Shown: in pieces, positions 34,744-45,974 of the stretch
Position numbering within the stretch: the first letter of the stretch is position 1
How the letters are laid out: each line of letters starts with the position of its first letter
NCBI RefSeq assembly: GCF_932526225.1
Contig: NC_064036.1
Coordinates: 18,064,953 to 18,128,952, forward strand
DNA from: Nematostella vectensis
Taxonomy: Eukaryota > Cnidaria > Anthozoa > Actiniaria > Edwardsiidae
Length of the DNA: 64,000 nt
Direction: 5' to 3'
Notes under the pieces: generated by a model
Database searches by the model: none
What the model was told of the DNA's origin: nothing
Seen by the model: only the letters and a program-made list of their open reading frames with translations
Translations under genes and position numbers: made by a program

Positions 34744-37700
34744 TCATCGTTTCTTGTGAAAACCAAGACTGCCATCGGGGCCACTGTAAAACACACACAG
34801 ATAAAAATATCTCATTAGGACAAATTGGAACATTTACCGGTAACAAGCAATAGAAGCAGAGCTACTTAGAAACAGGGCTCAAATGAAAGCAGAACTGAGC
34901 TCACATATTTTTTAAACAATGGGGTGCTTGACTAAGTTAGTTAATAAAATAGAGTTTTAGACAAATAAAATGTTTGTTGACGAACAAAATCATACTAGAT
35001 TCTTTGCATCAGTGACATGAAGTAACAGAAAATATCTGGTTCTTGAAAACTAAAACGGAGAGTAGGTTCTTTCCTACAAGGATTAATGTGATAAGAGAGG
35101 ATCCCTTCTAAAAAAACGAAGTGTGTCTGCATGTTTTAAAACAGACTAAGACTTACAATGGCTGCCTGATCAAATTATCTGGTTTCTCTTCTGAAGAGGC
35201 TTGTAGCACATACGGCTTGAGGTCTCTGGGTGCGTCTAGTGCTTCTTTGAGGTCTAGTGATTCACTGCTGTCAGGACAGAGATAAAATGCACTTCAGTCT
35301 GATCAGACTGAGTGTGGGTAGCATTGAATAAGAAGCATGACATTCCCATAACTATTCCAAGGGGGTTAGTTTTGTATAAAAGCATGACATTCCCATAACT
35401 ATTCCGAGAGGGTTAGCATTGTATAAAAGCATGACATTCCCATAACTATTCCAAAGGGGTTAGCATTGTATAAAAGCATGACATTCCCATAACTATTCCG
35501 AGAGGGTTAGCATTGTATAAAAGCATGACATTCCCATAACTATTCCAAGGGGGTTAGCATTGTATAAAAGCAAGACATTCCCATAACTATTCCAAGGGGG
35601 TTAGCATTGTATAAAAGCATGACATTCCCATAACTATTTCGAGAGGGTTAGCATTGTATAAAAGCATGACATTCCCATAACTATTCCAAGGGGGTTAGCA
35701 TTGTATAAAAGCATGACATTCCCATAACTGTTCCGAGAGGGTTAGCATTGTATAAAAGCATGACATTCCCATAACTATTCCAAGGGGGTTAGCATTGTAT
35801 AAAAGCATGACATTCCCATAACTATTCCAAGGGGGTTAGCATTGTATAAAAGCATGACATTCCCATAACTATTCCAAGGGGGTTAGCATTGTATAAAAGC
35901 ATGACATTCCCATAACTATTCCAAAGGGGTTAGCATTGTATAAAAGCATGACATTCCCATAAGTTTTCCGAGAGGGTTAGCATTGTATAAAAGCATGACA
36001 TTCCCATAACTATTCCGAGAGAGTTAGCATTGTATAAAAGCATGACATTCCCATAACTATTCCAAGGGGGTTAGCATTGTATAAAAGCATGACATTCCCA
36101 TAACTATTCCGAGAGGGTTAGTTTTGTATAAAAGCATGACATTCCCATAACTATTCCGAGGGGGTTAGCATTGTATAAAAGCATGACATTCCCATAACTA
36201 TTCCGAGAGGGTTAGCATTGTATCAAAGCATGACATTCCCATAACTATTCCAAGGGGGTTAGCATTGTATAAAAGCATGACATTCCCATAACTATTCCGA
36301 GAGGGTTAGCATTGTATAAAAGCATGACATTCCCATAACTATTCCAAGGGGGTTAGCATTGTATAAAAGCATGACATTCCCATAACTATTCCAAGGGGGT
36401 TAGCATTGTATAAAAGCATGACATTCCCATAACTATTCCAAGGGGGTTAGCATTGTATAAAAGCACGACATTCCCATAACTATTCCTAGGGGGTTAGCAT
36501 TGTATAAAAGCACAACATTCCCATAACTATTCCAAGGGGGTTAGCATTGTATAAAAGCATGACATTCCCATAACTATTCCAAGGGGGTTAGCATTGTATA
36601 AAAGCATGACATTCCCATAACTATTCCGAGGGGGTTAGCATTGTATAAAAGCATGACATTCCCATAACTATTCTGACAGGAGTAGCATTGTACAATTTGG
36701 CCAAAGAGAGAAAAACACAGACCTGTCATCATTATCCTCACTTCCATCACAGGCAGAGCCAAGGATGCGTGCTCTGTCGAATAATCATCGAATAAACCCA
36801 CATATTAAAAAATCTATATTAAAACCAATCCCTTGATATAAATGACAGCTATGTACAATACAGAGTATTAACAGCAGTTTGATACAAAGTAAAGATGGTA
36901 TTACAGTATATCTAGTAATGGAACATTGTGAAGGCCCTAGAGGAAGCACACCAACAAACTTTGAACTGATGTTAACATCATGATCGCTTCTGCTAGGGAC
37001 CTCACCTTGCCTCTGCGTACTGCGCCTGCCTCTCTGCAAGAGTCTTGTGGACTGGTTTCTCTGATTTGTTCTGTGTTGTCTGGTGTGACTCATTACCTGA
37101 GTCTGGTCTCTTGAGAATTCTAAGCTGTAAAATTCACAGAGCTTGATAAGTTTTTTTGTATGGTTTTTTTGTTGTTCAAAATTTTGGGACCTCTCTCTCT
37201 ACATCGGCTTAAATCAATCAATCAATCTTTATTTAATGTTTGAATGTATATACAATAAGGGAAAAGCCAAAGCTGGAGGCTTAAAAGGCTTGGTCAGCAA
37301 AGTAAAATTATAACATATAATAGGACTTTTGATTACAATTTCAGCACACGAACACACACAAACACACACACATACCCACACACACACACACACACACACA
37401 AAAAAAATCATGACTACTAGTCTAAAATACTACTTGTCGTCTTGTTGCTTTGTAGTTTCTATTGCTAGAAAGAATAATTTACGGTTTTCGGTTCTTTTTG
37501 TAGTTGGAAGTGATAAGGGATTGGCGTAAGTGAAGGGGAATTGAATTCCAGAAATTGGGAGCTTGGGCTTTAATAAAGCAGTTATAGCTGCCAAACTTCT
37601 TGTACCTGTGGCTTGTATAGAGTTCTATTTGTATCCTCTTGTATCACAACTGTGGTCTTTATGGTGGCAGCTTCAATTTTTCTAATTTGGATAAATACAT

Positions 37701-38236
37701 CAGGATTTCAATTACAACTGTTACTTGAATGTATTTCAATGGACTGAAGGTGTACATACTTTTGCTCTTGTTCTAATTGCTGCTTGCTTCTTTCTTCCAT
37801 TCTTCTTTCCAACTCCTACACACACAAAAACGCCCCCGCGAGAGATCAGAAATGACAAAAGTAAAATGGCCAGTACAAACCACCACTAACAACAGCTCGG
37901 TAAACTAGATCATCCAAATCACAATGAGATTAAAATACATATTTCTAACAATCTTTAGGAGATCGCACTAACATATAAAAAAATAATCAAGAATTGTCAA
38001 CAGTAAGTATAAGTTTAACAAGGCAATGGATCGATAGTGAGAAAGAGTTGTCACAAATTATGAGTAAAAAGTCATGATAAAACAAACGTTTAATGTATCT
38101 AAAAGGAAGATATAATTGTTCAGATGTTTATCCATGACTGTAACTAATCATAAAGCGCGTTGTTTACCCCCGAGTCGGCCATGTCCTCCCAACTGTCACC
38201 GATATCTTCATCGTCTTCATCCGCCGTATCCGCCAT
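34744..38236 (-). CDS. SZRD1: SUZ RNA-binding domain-containing protein 1 (SZRD1)
   Basis: A small, mostly disordered protein of the SUZ family; SUZ motifs bind RNA in this family and the cellular role is poorly defined. Six minus-strand exons: 38,168-38,236, 37,760-37,815, 37,006-37,119, 36,723-36,773, 35,157-35,264 and 34,744-34,783. They total 438 nt (145 aa) with all phases consistent. The protein has an acidic start (MADTADEDDEDIGDSWEDMA), a charged helix (ELERRMEERSKQQLEQEQ), ILKRP, the SUZ motif LAERQAQYAEARARILGSA, and a C-terminal SUZ-C motif IRQPFGPDGSLGFHKKR. Motif order and length match vertebrate SZRD1 (~152 aa). Exon 3 could alternatively begin five bases earlier, but only the acceptor at cttag|AATTC keeps the frame. 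A very large intron 4 is filled by a 47-bp minisatellite. Confidence 0.93.
35319..36690. repeat. 47-bp minisatellite filling SZRD1 intron 4, about 29 copies
   Basis: The unit gcattgtataaaagcatgac followed by attcccataactattccaagggggtta is 47 bp. Copies fall into two main sub-types (ccaaggggg and ccgagaggg) interspersed along the array. Every unit has a TATAAAA on the plus strand. The array occupies almost the whole intron between exons 4 and 5. Confidence 0.95.
37205..37410. repeat. Repeat-derived segment with (CA)n in SZRD1 intron 2
   Basis: An aatcaatcaatctttattta start and a following ~100 bp resemble the 3' end of a dispersed retroelement; a (CA)n/(ACAC)n microsatellite lies at ~37,345-37,400. 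Intronic. No family assigned. Confidence 0.4.
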
Positions 38237-38394
38237 CTTGCTAGACGCTACCGGGCATGCTCGCCGCCGCTGACCTACTTTACAAATCACATGCAGGCGC
38301 AAGAAAGTTGTAAAATTTCCTGATTTTCATAGTCCATTCCTCATTTGTCCATATTACTAATAATCATGATCGCGATTGGTGTTCCACCTATGGA
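38237..38394. promoter_or_regulatory. Divergent promoter between SZRD1 and ACOT7
   Basis: Only 158 bp separate the two start codons, which face away from each other. The segment has no TATA box. It carries a cgccatctt motif next to the SZRD1 ATG (minus-strand aagATGGCG context), common in TATA-less housekeeping promoters. A shared bidirectional promoter is inferred. Confidence 0.6.
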
Positions 38395-41246
38395 ATGGCT
38401 CTGTCTTTAGCCATTCGCCGATTTGCTATTCCACGCGTTATTTCTGCCACATCATCACTGACAAGCCGAGCTTTCTCATCAGACAAGCCGCCGTTCTCCA
38501 TCATGGCAAATCAACCGAACAATGGCGTCGATACCATCTCTAAAGGCTCAATCGAGGTATGTCGGATTATGGTTCCCGACGATGCAAATATCGCCGGTAA
38601 TGTGCACGGGGGAACGACTCTCAAATTACTCGAAGAAGCGGGTTATATAATCGCGACCCGGCATTTGAACAAGAACCGTTCGCCAGATGCTCCCAAAAAT
38701 GATTTTATAGCATCTTTGGCGAGAGTCGAAAGGACGGATTTCCTTCAGCCTCTGTTCATCGGTGAGGTTGCCCAAGTTCATGCTGATCTGAGTTATGCCT
38801 CTAAGCACTCACTGGAAGTTAAAGTGTCTGTCTGGGCAGAGAACCTGGTAACTGGCCAGAGGAGACTTGCCAACCGAGCAGCCTTGTGGTATGTACCCGT
38901 CAAATACTCAGGGAGGTCTGCCGATGAGCCGAGAGTCATCGGAGAGGTACCCCCTCTGAACTATGCCAGCGAAGCTGAGGAAGAACTTGGAAAAGCTAGG
39001 TATGAGGCTCAAAAGAAAGATCGGTTGCAGCGGCAAGAGCATCTTACAAACGTAAGTATGTAATACAGTGGAAGGAGAATGAGAGCTTATTTCATGTTTC
39101 CTATCTTTTGAGACTTAAATTAGATCAGCTTTTTTCATCAATGGTAGACACCAGTTTTGCATGGACATAAAGGGGAGAGGAGGGGCCTGTTACAATTTAT
39201 GTACAGGCAGTCATAAGTAAAGCAGATATGCACCCGGAAATATTTAAGGTTTGTTATAACATATTTTTGCCTGCTTTGCAAACAAGCAAATATAGGTAAC
39301 AGATATTCGAAGCCATCTTTGACCAGTTTAGCTCAAAATATGACCATTTTAATCTTGTTCTATAATAATTCATGGTATACCTTGTCAGGTCCCTTGTAAC
39401 TGTGGTACAACAATGCCGTCCATGCACGATCAGTCGCAGCATACTGTCAGCGCATCCCAGTCCTCACTTATTCACTCCGTCCAGCCGTCAGATTGTGGAT
39501 TCTATGGCTACTTGTATGGTGGTGTTGCCATGAAGATGATGGACGAGGTTGCAGGCATCACTGCTTTTCGTCATTGCAAAACTAATGTTGTCACTGCATC
39601 TATTGGTATGCTACACCTGGAAGAAGGGGGGGGGGAGGGGAGGGAGGTTATTGTACCCTGGAACCCCAGGGAAAGGGGGATGGTGATGAGTGCTATTGGT
39701 AAGCTACAACTGGAAGGAAGGAAGGGGGGAGGTTATTGTACCCTGGAACCTGAGGGAGTGGTAGGATTAGAATGGTGGATAGCATTTGGTTAGCTATACA
39801 AGGAAGGAAGGGGGGAGGTTATTGTACCCTGGAACCTGAGGGAGTGGTAGGATTAGAATGGTGGAGAGCATTTGGTTAGCTATACAAGGAAGGAAGGGGG
39901 AGGTTATTGTACCAAGGCACCCAAGGGAGAGAGCTATTGGTAAGCTACACCACGAAGGATCCAGCTCCATGTCAAATATATGAGAGGGGGAAAGGGGGAG
40001 GGGGCGGGAGTTGGAGGGGGGTTATTGATAGATATATGCATGTTGTTGTTTCTATGCAGCTCTCAGGGTGGAGGGGAATGTTGGCATGTAAGTACTGTAA
40101 ATAAATGTAAATAGATGGGGTCAGAAAGGAATCTGTGTTAATGACATAGGTTGGATACATAAAGAAAATATAATGACGCTAAGATTTCTAATTTTTTTCA
40201 GATGCAATAGATTTTCATAAATTTGTCAAAGTGGGACACATCATCAACATGAATGGATTTGTTACATTTACTAGTTCACGGTCTATGGAGATTGAAGTTA
40301 TATTGGATGCACAAGATTTAATGACAGGTAAGTGATATATTTCTCTGTTAAGGTTGGTTCTCACTTGGACAGAAGCGCAAGCGCAACACACACTTTTTCC
40401 CGATTCTCACTAGAACATAATTGAAGAGAACGAAACTGCTTGATTTTCTTGTGCTTGTGCTTATGTTTGACCGATTCTCACTTGTGTTGCGCTTCCATTT
40501 GCTCTTACGCTTGCCCTTGCGTCCTAGTGAAAACCTACCTTTAGTAGTATTTTTGAAAAGCATTGCTTTGCATTATTTGAAATTTGGCAAATTGGCAAAT
40601 ACAATACACTGCTTTCGAAAGCTGTCGGCATACGTAGATGCTGCAAAAAACTGTTGTAGTTTATCTGGTGGTGTGAATTTTACAGCACAGCGTCAACCAT
40701 CATTGATATACTGCATTTAGAGCAAAATGCTGCAAGGACACAAGCAGTTAAAAACCATCGTACGTCATACATAGCGACACTAGCCACAGATAACTGTTAA
40801 GATTTTTTGTCAATATTTTTTAGACATGTCCTTTAAAGCAAGGAAGTTGGGAGAGGCCATGACAAGAATCCAGGCTGTTTTTTTATTTTGACTCCTTTAA
40901 AAAATTATTAGAGTGTGCTACAAACTTTGCAATAATCAAGGGCGGATACAAGGGGTGGGGGGTGGATTAGGTGGATATCCAACCAAAATCTCAGGTTAAA
41001 AAAGAAAACAAGAACAAAAAATAAATTGAATTGCTTATATTTAACATGTGTCTTATTTCCCTCCTCCTTAAAGGGACCTGCTTCCGCGCCTGCACTGCAT
41101 TCTTCACATACGTGTCCCTGGATGCCAACCACAAGCCACAGCCGGTACCACAAATTATCTTGACCACAGAAGAAGAAAAGCAGAAATACGAAGAGGGCAA
41201 AAAGAGATATGAGGAAAGAAAGAAGCGCAGACTGAGTGCTCACTAG
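38395..41246 (+). CDS. ACOT7: Acyl-CoA thioesterase, ACOT7 type (two hotdog domains)
   Basis: Hydrolyses long-chain acyl-CoA to free fatty acid and CoA. Four plus-strand exons, 38,395-39,051, 39,389-39,605, 40,202-40,327 and 41,074-41,246, total 1,173 nt (390 aa) with consistent phases. Residues 1-36 (MALSLAIRRFAIPRVISATS...) are basic, Ser-rich and lack acids, resembling a mitochondrial presequence; a second Met at 37 (MANQPNN) could give a cytosolic form. The N-terminal hotdog domain (~45-185) contains NIAGNVHGGTTLKLLEEAG with the family Asn. The C-terminal hotdog domain (~235-360) contains YGYLYGGVAMKMMDEVAG with the Asp that is catalytic in mouse Acot7. The tail is a charged helix (EEEKQKYEEGKKRYEERKKR). 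Both domains look intact, so the enzyme should be active. Confidence 0.95.
39601..39960 (+). repeat. Tandem copies of the exon 2 splice-donor region of ACOT7
   Basis: The true donor context tattg|gtatgctacacctggaag is followed in the intron by further copies of gctattggtaagctacaact and agcatttggttagctataca type, each with ggaaggaaggggggaggtta and ttgtaccctggaa. Spacing is about 80-100 bp. At least two copies keep a usable GT after the same exon-like bases. Confidence 0.8.
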
Positions 41247-42050
41247 GGTAGAGAGACTTATGTACATTTGCTGTATTTGCTAGTAGGGTCATCTGGCCCC
41301 TTGGGTCCACTCTAACCACACCCCTACTGGCAAAAGACATGCATGTAACAACGACTTGACCTTTTTATTCCTTTTGTCCTATTTATATACCAAACAAGTG
41401 GTGCTTTACCATTGATTTTTTTACTAAGGTAAGGTTGAAGATCAGCCATCATCAGGATTTTAGGCTCCCAAAAAATCATGAAAAGCACCCATTTGCATGG
41501 GCTAATTGAAATAAGTAACCAAGTATCAAACAGCACAGGCCCTTTAGCCATCAGGAGGTTCACAAGAATTATTCCACGTGACACAAAGGTTCACTCAAAT
41601 AGAAAAACATTGAGAGCAAAGCCTGTTGTGAATCAGCTACACTTATTGCGGTTGGTAATTTAGGGTTATTATTGCAAGAATTATTGAATTTTAACTTTAA
41701 ATTATCAGCAAAGAAGAGGCAGAGATAGGTTAAAGACATTAGAGACTTGTGATGATACATAATACTATTTGATAAATGAGATATAAATACATTTAACCCA
41801 CTGTTTGTGTCTCAAACTTAGTATAATTTTAGTTTCAGAGCCCATGCAACATCATTGGACTATGGAAAATAAGGCTAGGGTTTGTGTCACAAAATAAGTA
41901 TCGTTTTGCAGTAGGGGGTCTAAAGGGAGGGTTTAGGGGGCCATATGTAACAAAAACAATTACCCCTTCCCTCCTTTGTCACTGAGCCAAACCCCCCCCT
42001 TTAGCGAAAAGCTAGATCCGCCCCTGTTTTGAATGTATAAATGTGGACGT
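41247..42050. other. ACOT7 3' UTR and flank
   Basis: No gene seen. The beginning should be ACOT7 3' UTR. No clean AATAAA close to the stop was fixed by eye. Short open frames show no family resemblance. Confidence 0.4.
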
Positions 42051-43873
42051 AATGACATTGGTAGATGATCATAATGATATCAGTGGATGGTGGTGATATT
42101 GATAGATGACGATGATATTGATGATGGGTGATGATGATATTGGTGGATAATGATGATATTGATGGATGATGGTGATATTGATGGGTGATGATGATATTGA
42201 TAGATGATGGTGATATTGATGGGTGATGATGATATTATTGGATGACGATGATATTGATGGGTGATGATGACATTGATAGATTATGGTGATATTGATGGAT
42301 GATGATGATATTGATGGGTGACGATGATATTGATGGGTGATGATGATATTGATGGATGATGATATTGATAGATGACGATGATATTGATGGGTGATGATGA
42401 CATTGATAGATGATATTGATGGATGATGGTGATATTGATAGATAATGATGATATTGATGGATGATGGTGATATTGATGGATGATGATGATATTGATGGAT
42501 GATGATGATATTGATGGATGATGATGATATTGATGGGCGATGATGATATTGATGGATGATGATGATATTGATGGGTGACGATGATATTGATGGGTGATGA
42601 TGATATTGATGGATGATGATATTGATAGATGACGATGAAATTGATTTATGATGATGATATTGATTATGGAAGATGATGATGATATTGATAGATGATGATG
42701 ATATTGATGGATGATGATGATATTGATAGATAATGATGATATTGATGGGTGATGATGATATTGATGGATGATGATGATATTGGTGGATGATGATGATATT
42801 GATGGGTGATGATGATATTGATGGGTGATGATGATATTGATGGGTGATGATGATATTGATGGGTGATGATATTGATTTATGATGATGATATTGATGGGTG
42901 ATGATGACATTGATAGATTATGGTGATATTGATGGATGATGATGATATTGATGGATGATGGTGATATTGATGGGTGATGATGATATTGATGGGTGATGAT
43001 GATATTGGTGGGTGATGATGATATTGATGGGTGATGATGATATTGATAGATAATGATGATATTGATGGGTGATGATGATATTGATAGATGATGATGATAT
43101 TGGTGGATGATGATGATATTGATGGGTGATGATGATATTGATGGGTGATGATGATATTGATGGGTGATGATGATATTGATGGGTGATGATATTGATTTAT
43201 GATGATGATATTGATGGGTGATGATGACATTGATAGATTATGGTGATATTGATGGATGATGATGATATTGATGGATGATGGTGATATTGATGGATGATGA
43301 TGATATTGATGGGTGATGATGATATTGGTGGATGATGGTGATATTGATGGGTGATGATGATATTGATGGATGATGATGATATTAATAGATGACGATGATA
43401 TTGATTTATGATGATGATATTGATGGATAATGATGATATTGATGGATAATGATGATATTGATGGATGATGATGATATTGATGGATGATGATGATATTGGT
43501 GGATAATGATGATATTGATGGATAATGATGATATTGATGGATAAAGATGATATTGGTGGATGATGGTGATATTGATGGGTGATGATGATATTGATGGATG
43601 ATGATGATATTAATAGATGACGATGATATTGATTTATGATGATGATATTGATAGATGATGATATTGATGGATAATGATGATATTGATGGATAATGATGAT
43701 ATTGATGGGTGATGATGATATTGATGGGTGATGATGATATTGATGGATGATGATGATATTGATGGATGATGATGATATTGGTGGATGATGATGATATTAA
43801 TAGATGACGATGATATTGATAGATAATGGTGATATTGATGGATAATGGTGATATTGATGGGTGATGATGATAT
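42050..43873. repeat. 19-bp (gatattgatggatgatgat) array, first block
   Basis: About 95 degenerate copies of a 19-bp unit with gggtgatgat, gataatgat and gacgatgat variants. Higher-order patterns repeat (for example blocks near 42,880-43,200 and 43,070-43,340), showing segmental duplication inside the array. The minus strand stays open for hundreds of codons (HQYHHHPSISSSSINIIII, 19 residues), only because 3 x 19 bp cycles all frames. Confidence 0.95.
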
Positions 43874-43874
43874 T

Positions 43875-44043
43875 TAGTAAATAAACCCCTTCTGGCGGCT
43901 GGGATATCGGCGGATAATGTCCAAGGATGAGAAATGGTACGAAATATAAACAGTTGGCCGAGAAGCGAAGCCTCGAGGGCAACTGTGAAATTTTGATTAT
44001 CCGCCGATATCAAAGTGAGCCAAAGAAGGGGTTTATTTATTTT
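43875..44043. mobile_element. Short inverted-repeat element inserted in the 19-bp array
   Basis: The left arm aaataaaccccttctggcgg...gatatcggcggataat (43,879-43,917) matches, as an inverted copy, the right arm attatccgccgatatc...aagaaggggtttattt (43,996-44,041). The interior is ~80 bp. A MITE-like insertion interrupts the repeat array here. Confidence 0.65.
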
Positions 44044-44765
44044 ATATCCCAGTGACTACACTTGAAATGCGAAAAGAATAAAAAAGCCCAAACTGTCGCG
44101 ATCTCGTACCAGAACAATGAATACAATACACCAAAAACTGGAAATCGACCCTGCCACAGACCCTGGCAGAGTCGATTTCCAGTTTTTGGTGTATTGGAAA
44201 TGCGAAAAGTGTATTCTGCGCGCGCTGACGTGCACTGGAATTTTTGCCATTCGCGAAAGATAACAATCCATGCAACAATTTTTTTTCATTAGAACAAAAA
44301 CTACAAGCTCAAAACTTGCATTCCAACTGATGGATTTACACCTAGACTTTTTATTGTTTTGCTGAGAGCTGGAATAGAAATTGAAGCAAAAGTTTTCAAT
44401 TTTGAAATGTCTTCTGCGCGCGCTGACGTGCACGGGAATGACGCCACGAGCGCGCTCTGTTGTAAAGTTCTTTGTCTTTGCTTTTTCTTTCCCGTTTCAG
44501 GATAAATTCTAAAAAAATACATTAATGATAGTTCTATGAAAGAAATGAAACATTCTTTCTGTGCCTCCATAGCGTTTTGAAAACCATGGTGTTTGTTGAG
44601 GAGTTATTGAGCAGACGAAAAGCGAGTTTTGACTGCACAAAAAAAGGTTCACAGGACAGATATCACTTTGCCTGGACGTTATCGACTGATATTTGTCCTG
44701 TGAAAATGTGCACGTGACCCGTATTGATTAATGAGCGCGCGTGAAAATTCATCACTGGGATATAA
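44044..44765. mobile_element. Inserted segment with strong hairpins inside the 19-bp array
   Basis: Bounded by tatatcccagtga (44,042) and its inverse tcactgggatata (44,752). It contains a near-perfect hairpin at ~44,127-44,194 (acaccaaaaactggaaatcg arms around ...gccacagaccctggc...). It also has two direct copies of ttctgcgcgcgctgacgtgcac at ~44,213 and ~44,411. No open frame is supported. Confidence 0.55.
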
Positions 44766-44792
44766 TGGTGAATAATGATATTGATGGATAAT

Positions 44793-45165
44793 GGTATAAT
44801 ACACCAAAAACTGGAAATCGACTCAAACCAAATTTTCGTCTTTAATAAGACTTCTTCAGGGCAGACTGAAGAAGGTGAATCGTTACGATCGTTACAATCG
44901 TTACATCTATCACACGTAGAGATGTGTACATTCTTTTTATCCATAGCGCGCGCTATTCTAGAAAATGCGCGTTTTTATCAGTTGTAATGTTTTTGCGTCT
45001 CGCGCCACTATTCTGATGTAAATAAGCTTGTAACGATTCACCTTATTCAGTCTGCCCTGAAGAAGTCTTATTAAAGATGAAAATTTGGCAGAGTCTATTT
45101 CCAGTTTTTGGTGTATTGTATTCATTGTTCTGGTACGAGATCGCGACAGTTTGGGCTTTTTGATT
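44793..45165. mobile_element. Second hairpin element with ~90-bp inverted arms
   Basis: The left arm starts at 44,793 with acaccaaaaactggaaatcg and includes aattttcgtctttaataaga, cttcttcagggcagactgaa and ggtgaatcgtta. The right arm (about 45,010-45,120) is its inverted copy. The sequence outside the right arm (45,120-45,165) also matches, inverted, the segment at 44,083-44,126. A truncated relative lies at 51,381-51,430. A ribozyme-like core is noted in the findings. Confidence 0.6.
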
Positions 45166-45169
45166 CTAT

Positions 45170-45720
45170 TCGATGGATAATGGTGATATTGATAGATAAT
45201 GATGATATTGATGGATGATGATGATATTGATGATGGATAATGATGATATTGATGATGGATAATGATGATATTGATGATGGATAATGATGATATTGATGAT
45301 GGATAATGATGATATTGATGATGGATAATGATGATATTGATGGATGACGATGATATTGATGGCTGATGATGATATTGGTGGATGATGATGATATTGATGG
45401 GTGATGATGATATTGATGGGTGATGATGATATTGATGGATGATGATGATATTGATGGATGATGATGATATTGATGGCTGATGATGATATTGATGGCTGAT
45501 GATGATATTGATGGCTGATGATGATATTGATGGCTGATGATGATATTGATGGGCGATGATGATATTGATGGGCGATGATGATATTGATGGGCGATGATGA
45601 TATTGATGGGCGATGATGATATTGATGGATGATGATGATATTGATGGATGATGATGATATTGGTGGATGATGATGATATTGATGGATAATAGTGATATTG
45701 ATGGGCGATGATGATAATGG
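45170..45720. repeat. 19-bp array, second block
   Basis: Continuation of the gatattgatggatgatgat array beyond the hairpin insertions. It has local sub-families, for example five 22-bp gatattgatgatggataatgat units around 45,220-45,340 and four gatattgatgggcgatgat units around 45,545-45,620. Confidence 0.95.
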
Positions 45721-45794
45721 TATCGGTGAATATGCCAGTCAGAGCATGCTAACCATAGCCATATGATAAATCACGGGATTCAATACTGTTTGAA

Positions 45795-45800
45795 TTTATT
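45795..45800 (-). terminator. Candidate polyadenylation signal of the four-cysteine repeat gene
   Basis: AATAAA on the minus strand lies 88 bp beyond the read-through stop at 45,888-45,890 and ahead of the 19-bp array. Confidence 0.5.
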
Positions 45801-45829
45801 CACTGAAAATCGTACAGTCTACAAGAATT

Positions 45830-45974
45830 CATTTAAATTTCGTCACTGTCTGGCTTGTTGTCCTTGAGGCACTTCATGAATGCTGTTCTACAGGCCAATC
45901 TCTTCTTCCTGTCCTCGCCAGCCTGCTTCATGCAGGTGGCAGCAAGAGCTGATAATGGACCGTTGAGGTCTTAC
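45830..45974 (-). pseudogene. Broken terminal module of the four-cysteine repeat gene
   Basis: The segment still encodes, in a shifted frame, ALAATCMKQAGEDRKKRLAC and RTAFMKCLKDNKPDSDE, the same module as exons 4 and 6. The QKCK start of that module and its acceptor are missing: the donor gtaagacc is followed after ~15 bp directly by the module interior. The parallel site in the upstream duplicate has gatgatgat microsatellite DNA at the breakpoint. Confidence 0.7.

Noticed and set aside
35319-36690. CRISPR-like regular repeat
   Set aside because: Units are contiguous without unique spacers, and the context is a eukaryotic intron.
42877-44013. 378-codon minus-strand open frame rich in His, Ile and Ser
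   Set aside because: Translation of the 19-bp repeat; three units cycle all frames, so the openness is a property of the repeat and not of a gene.
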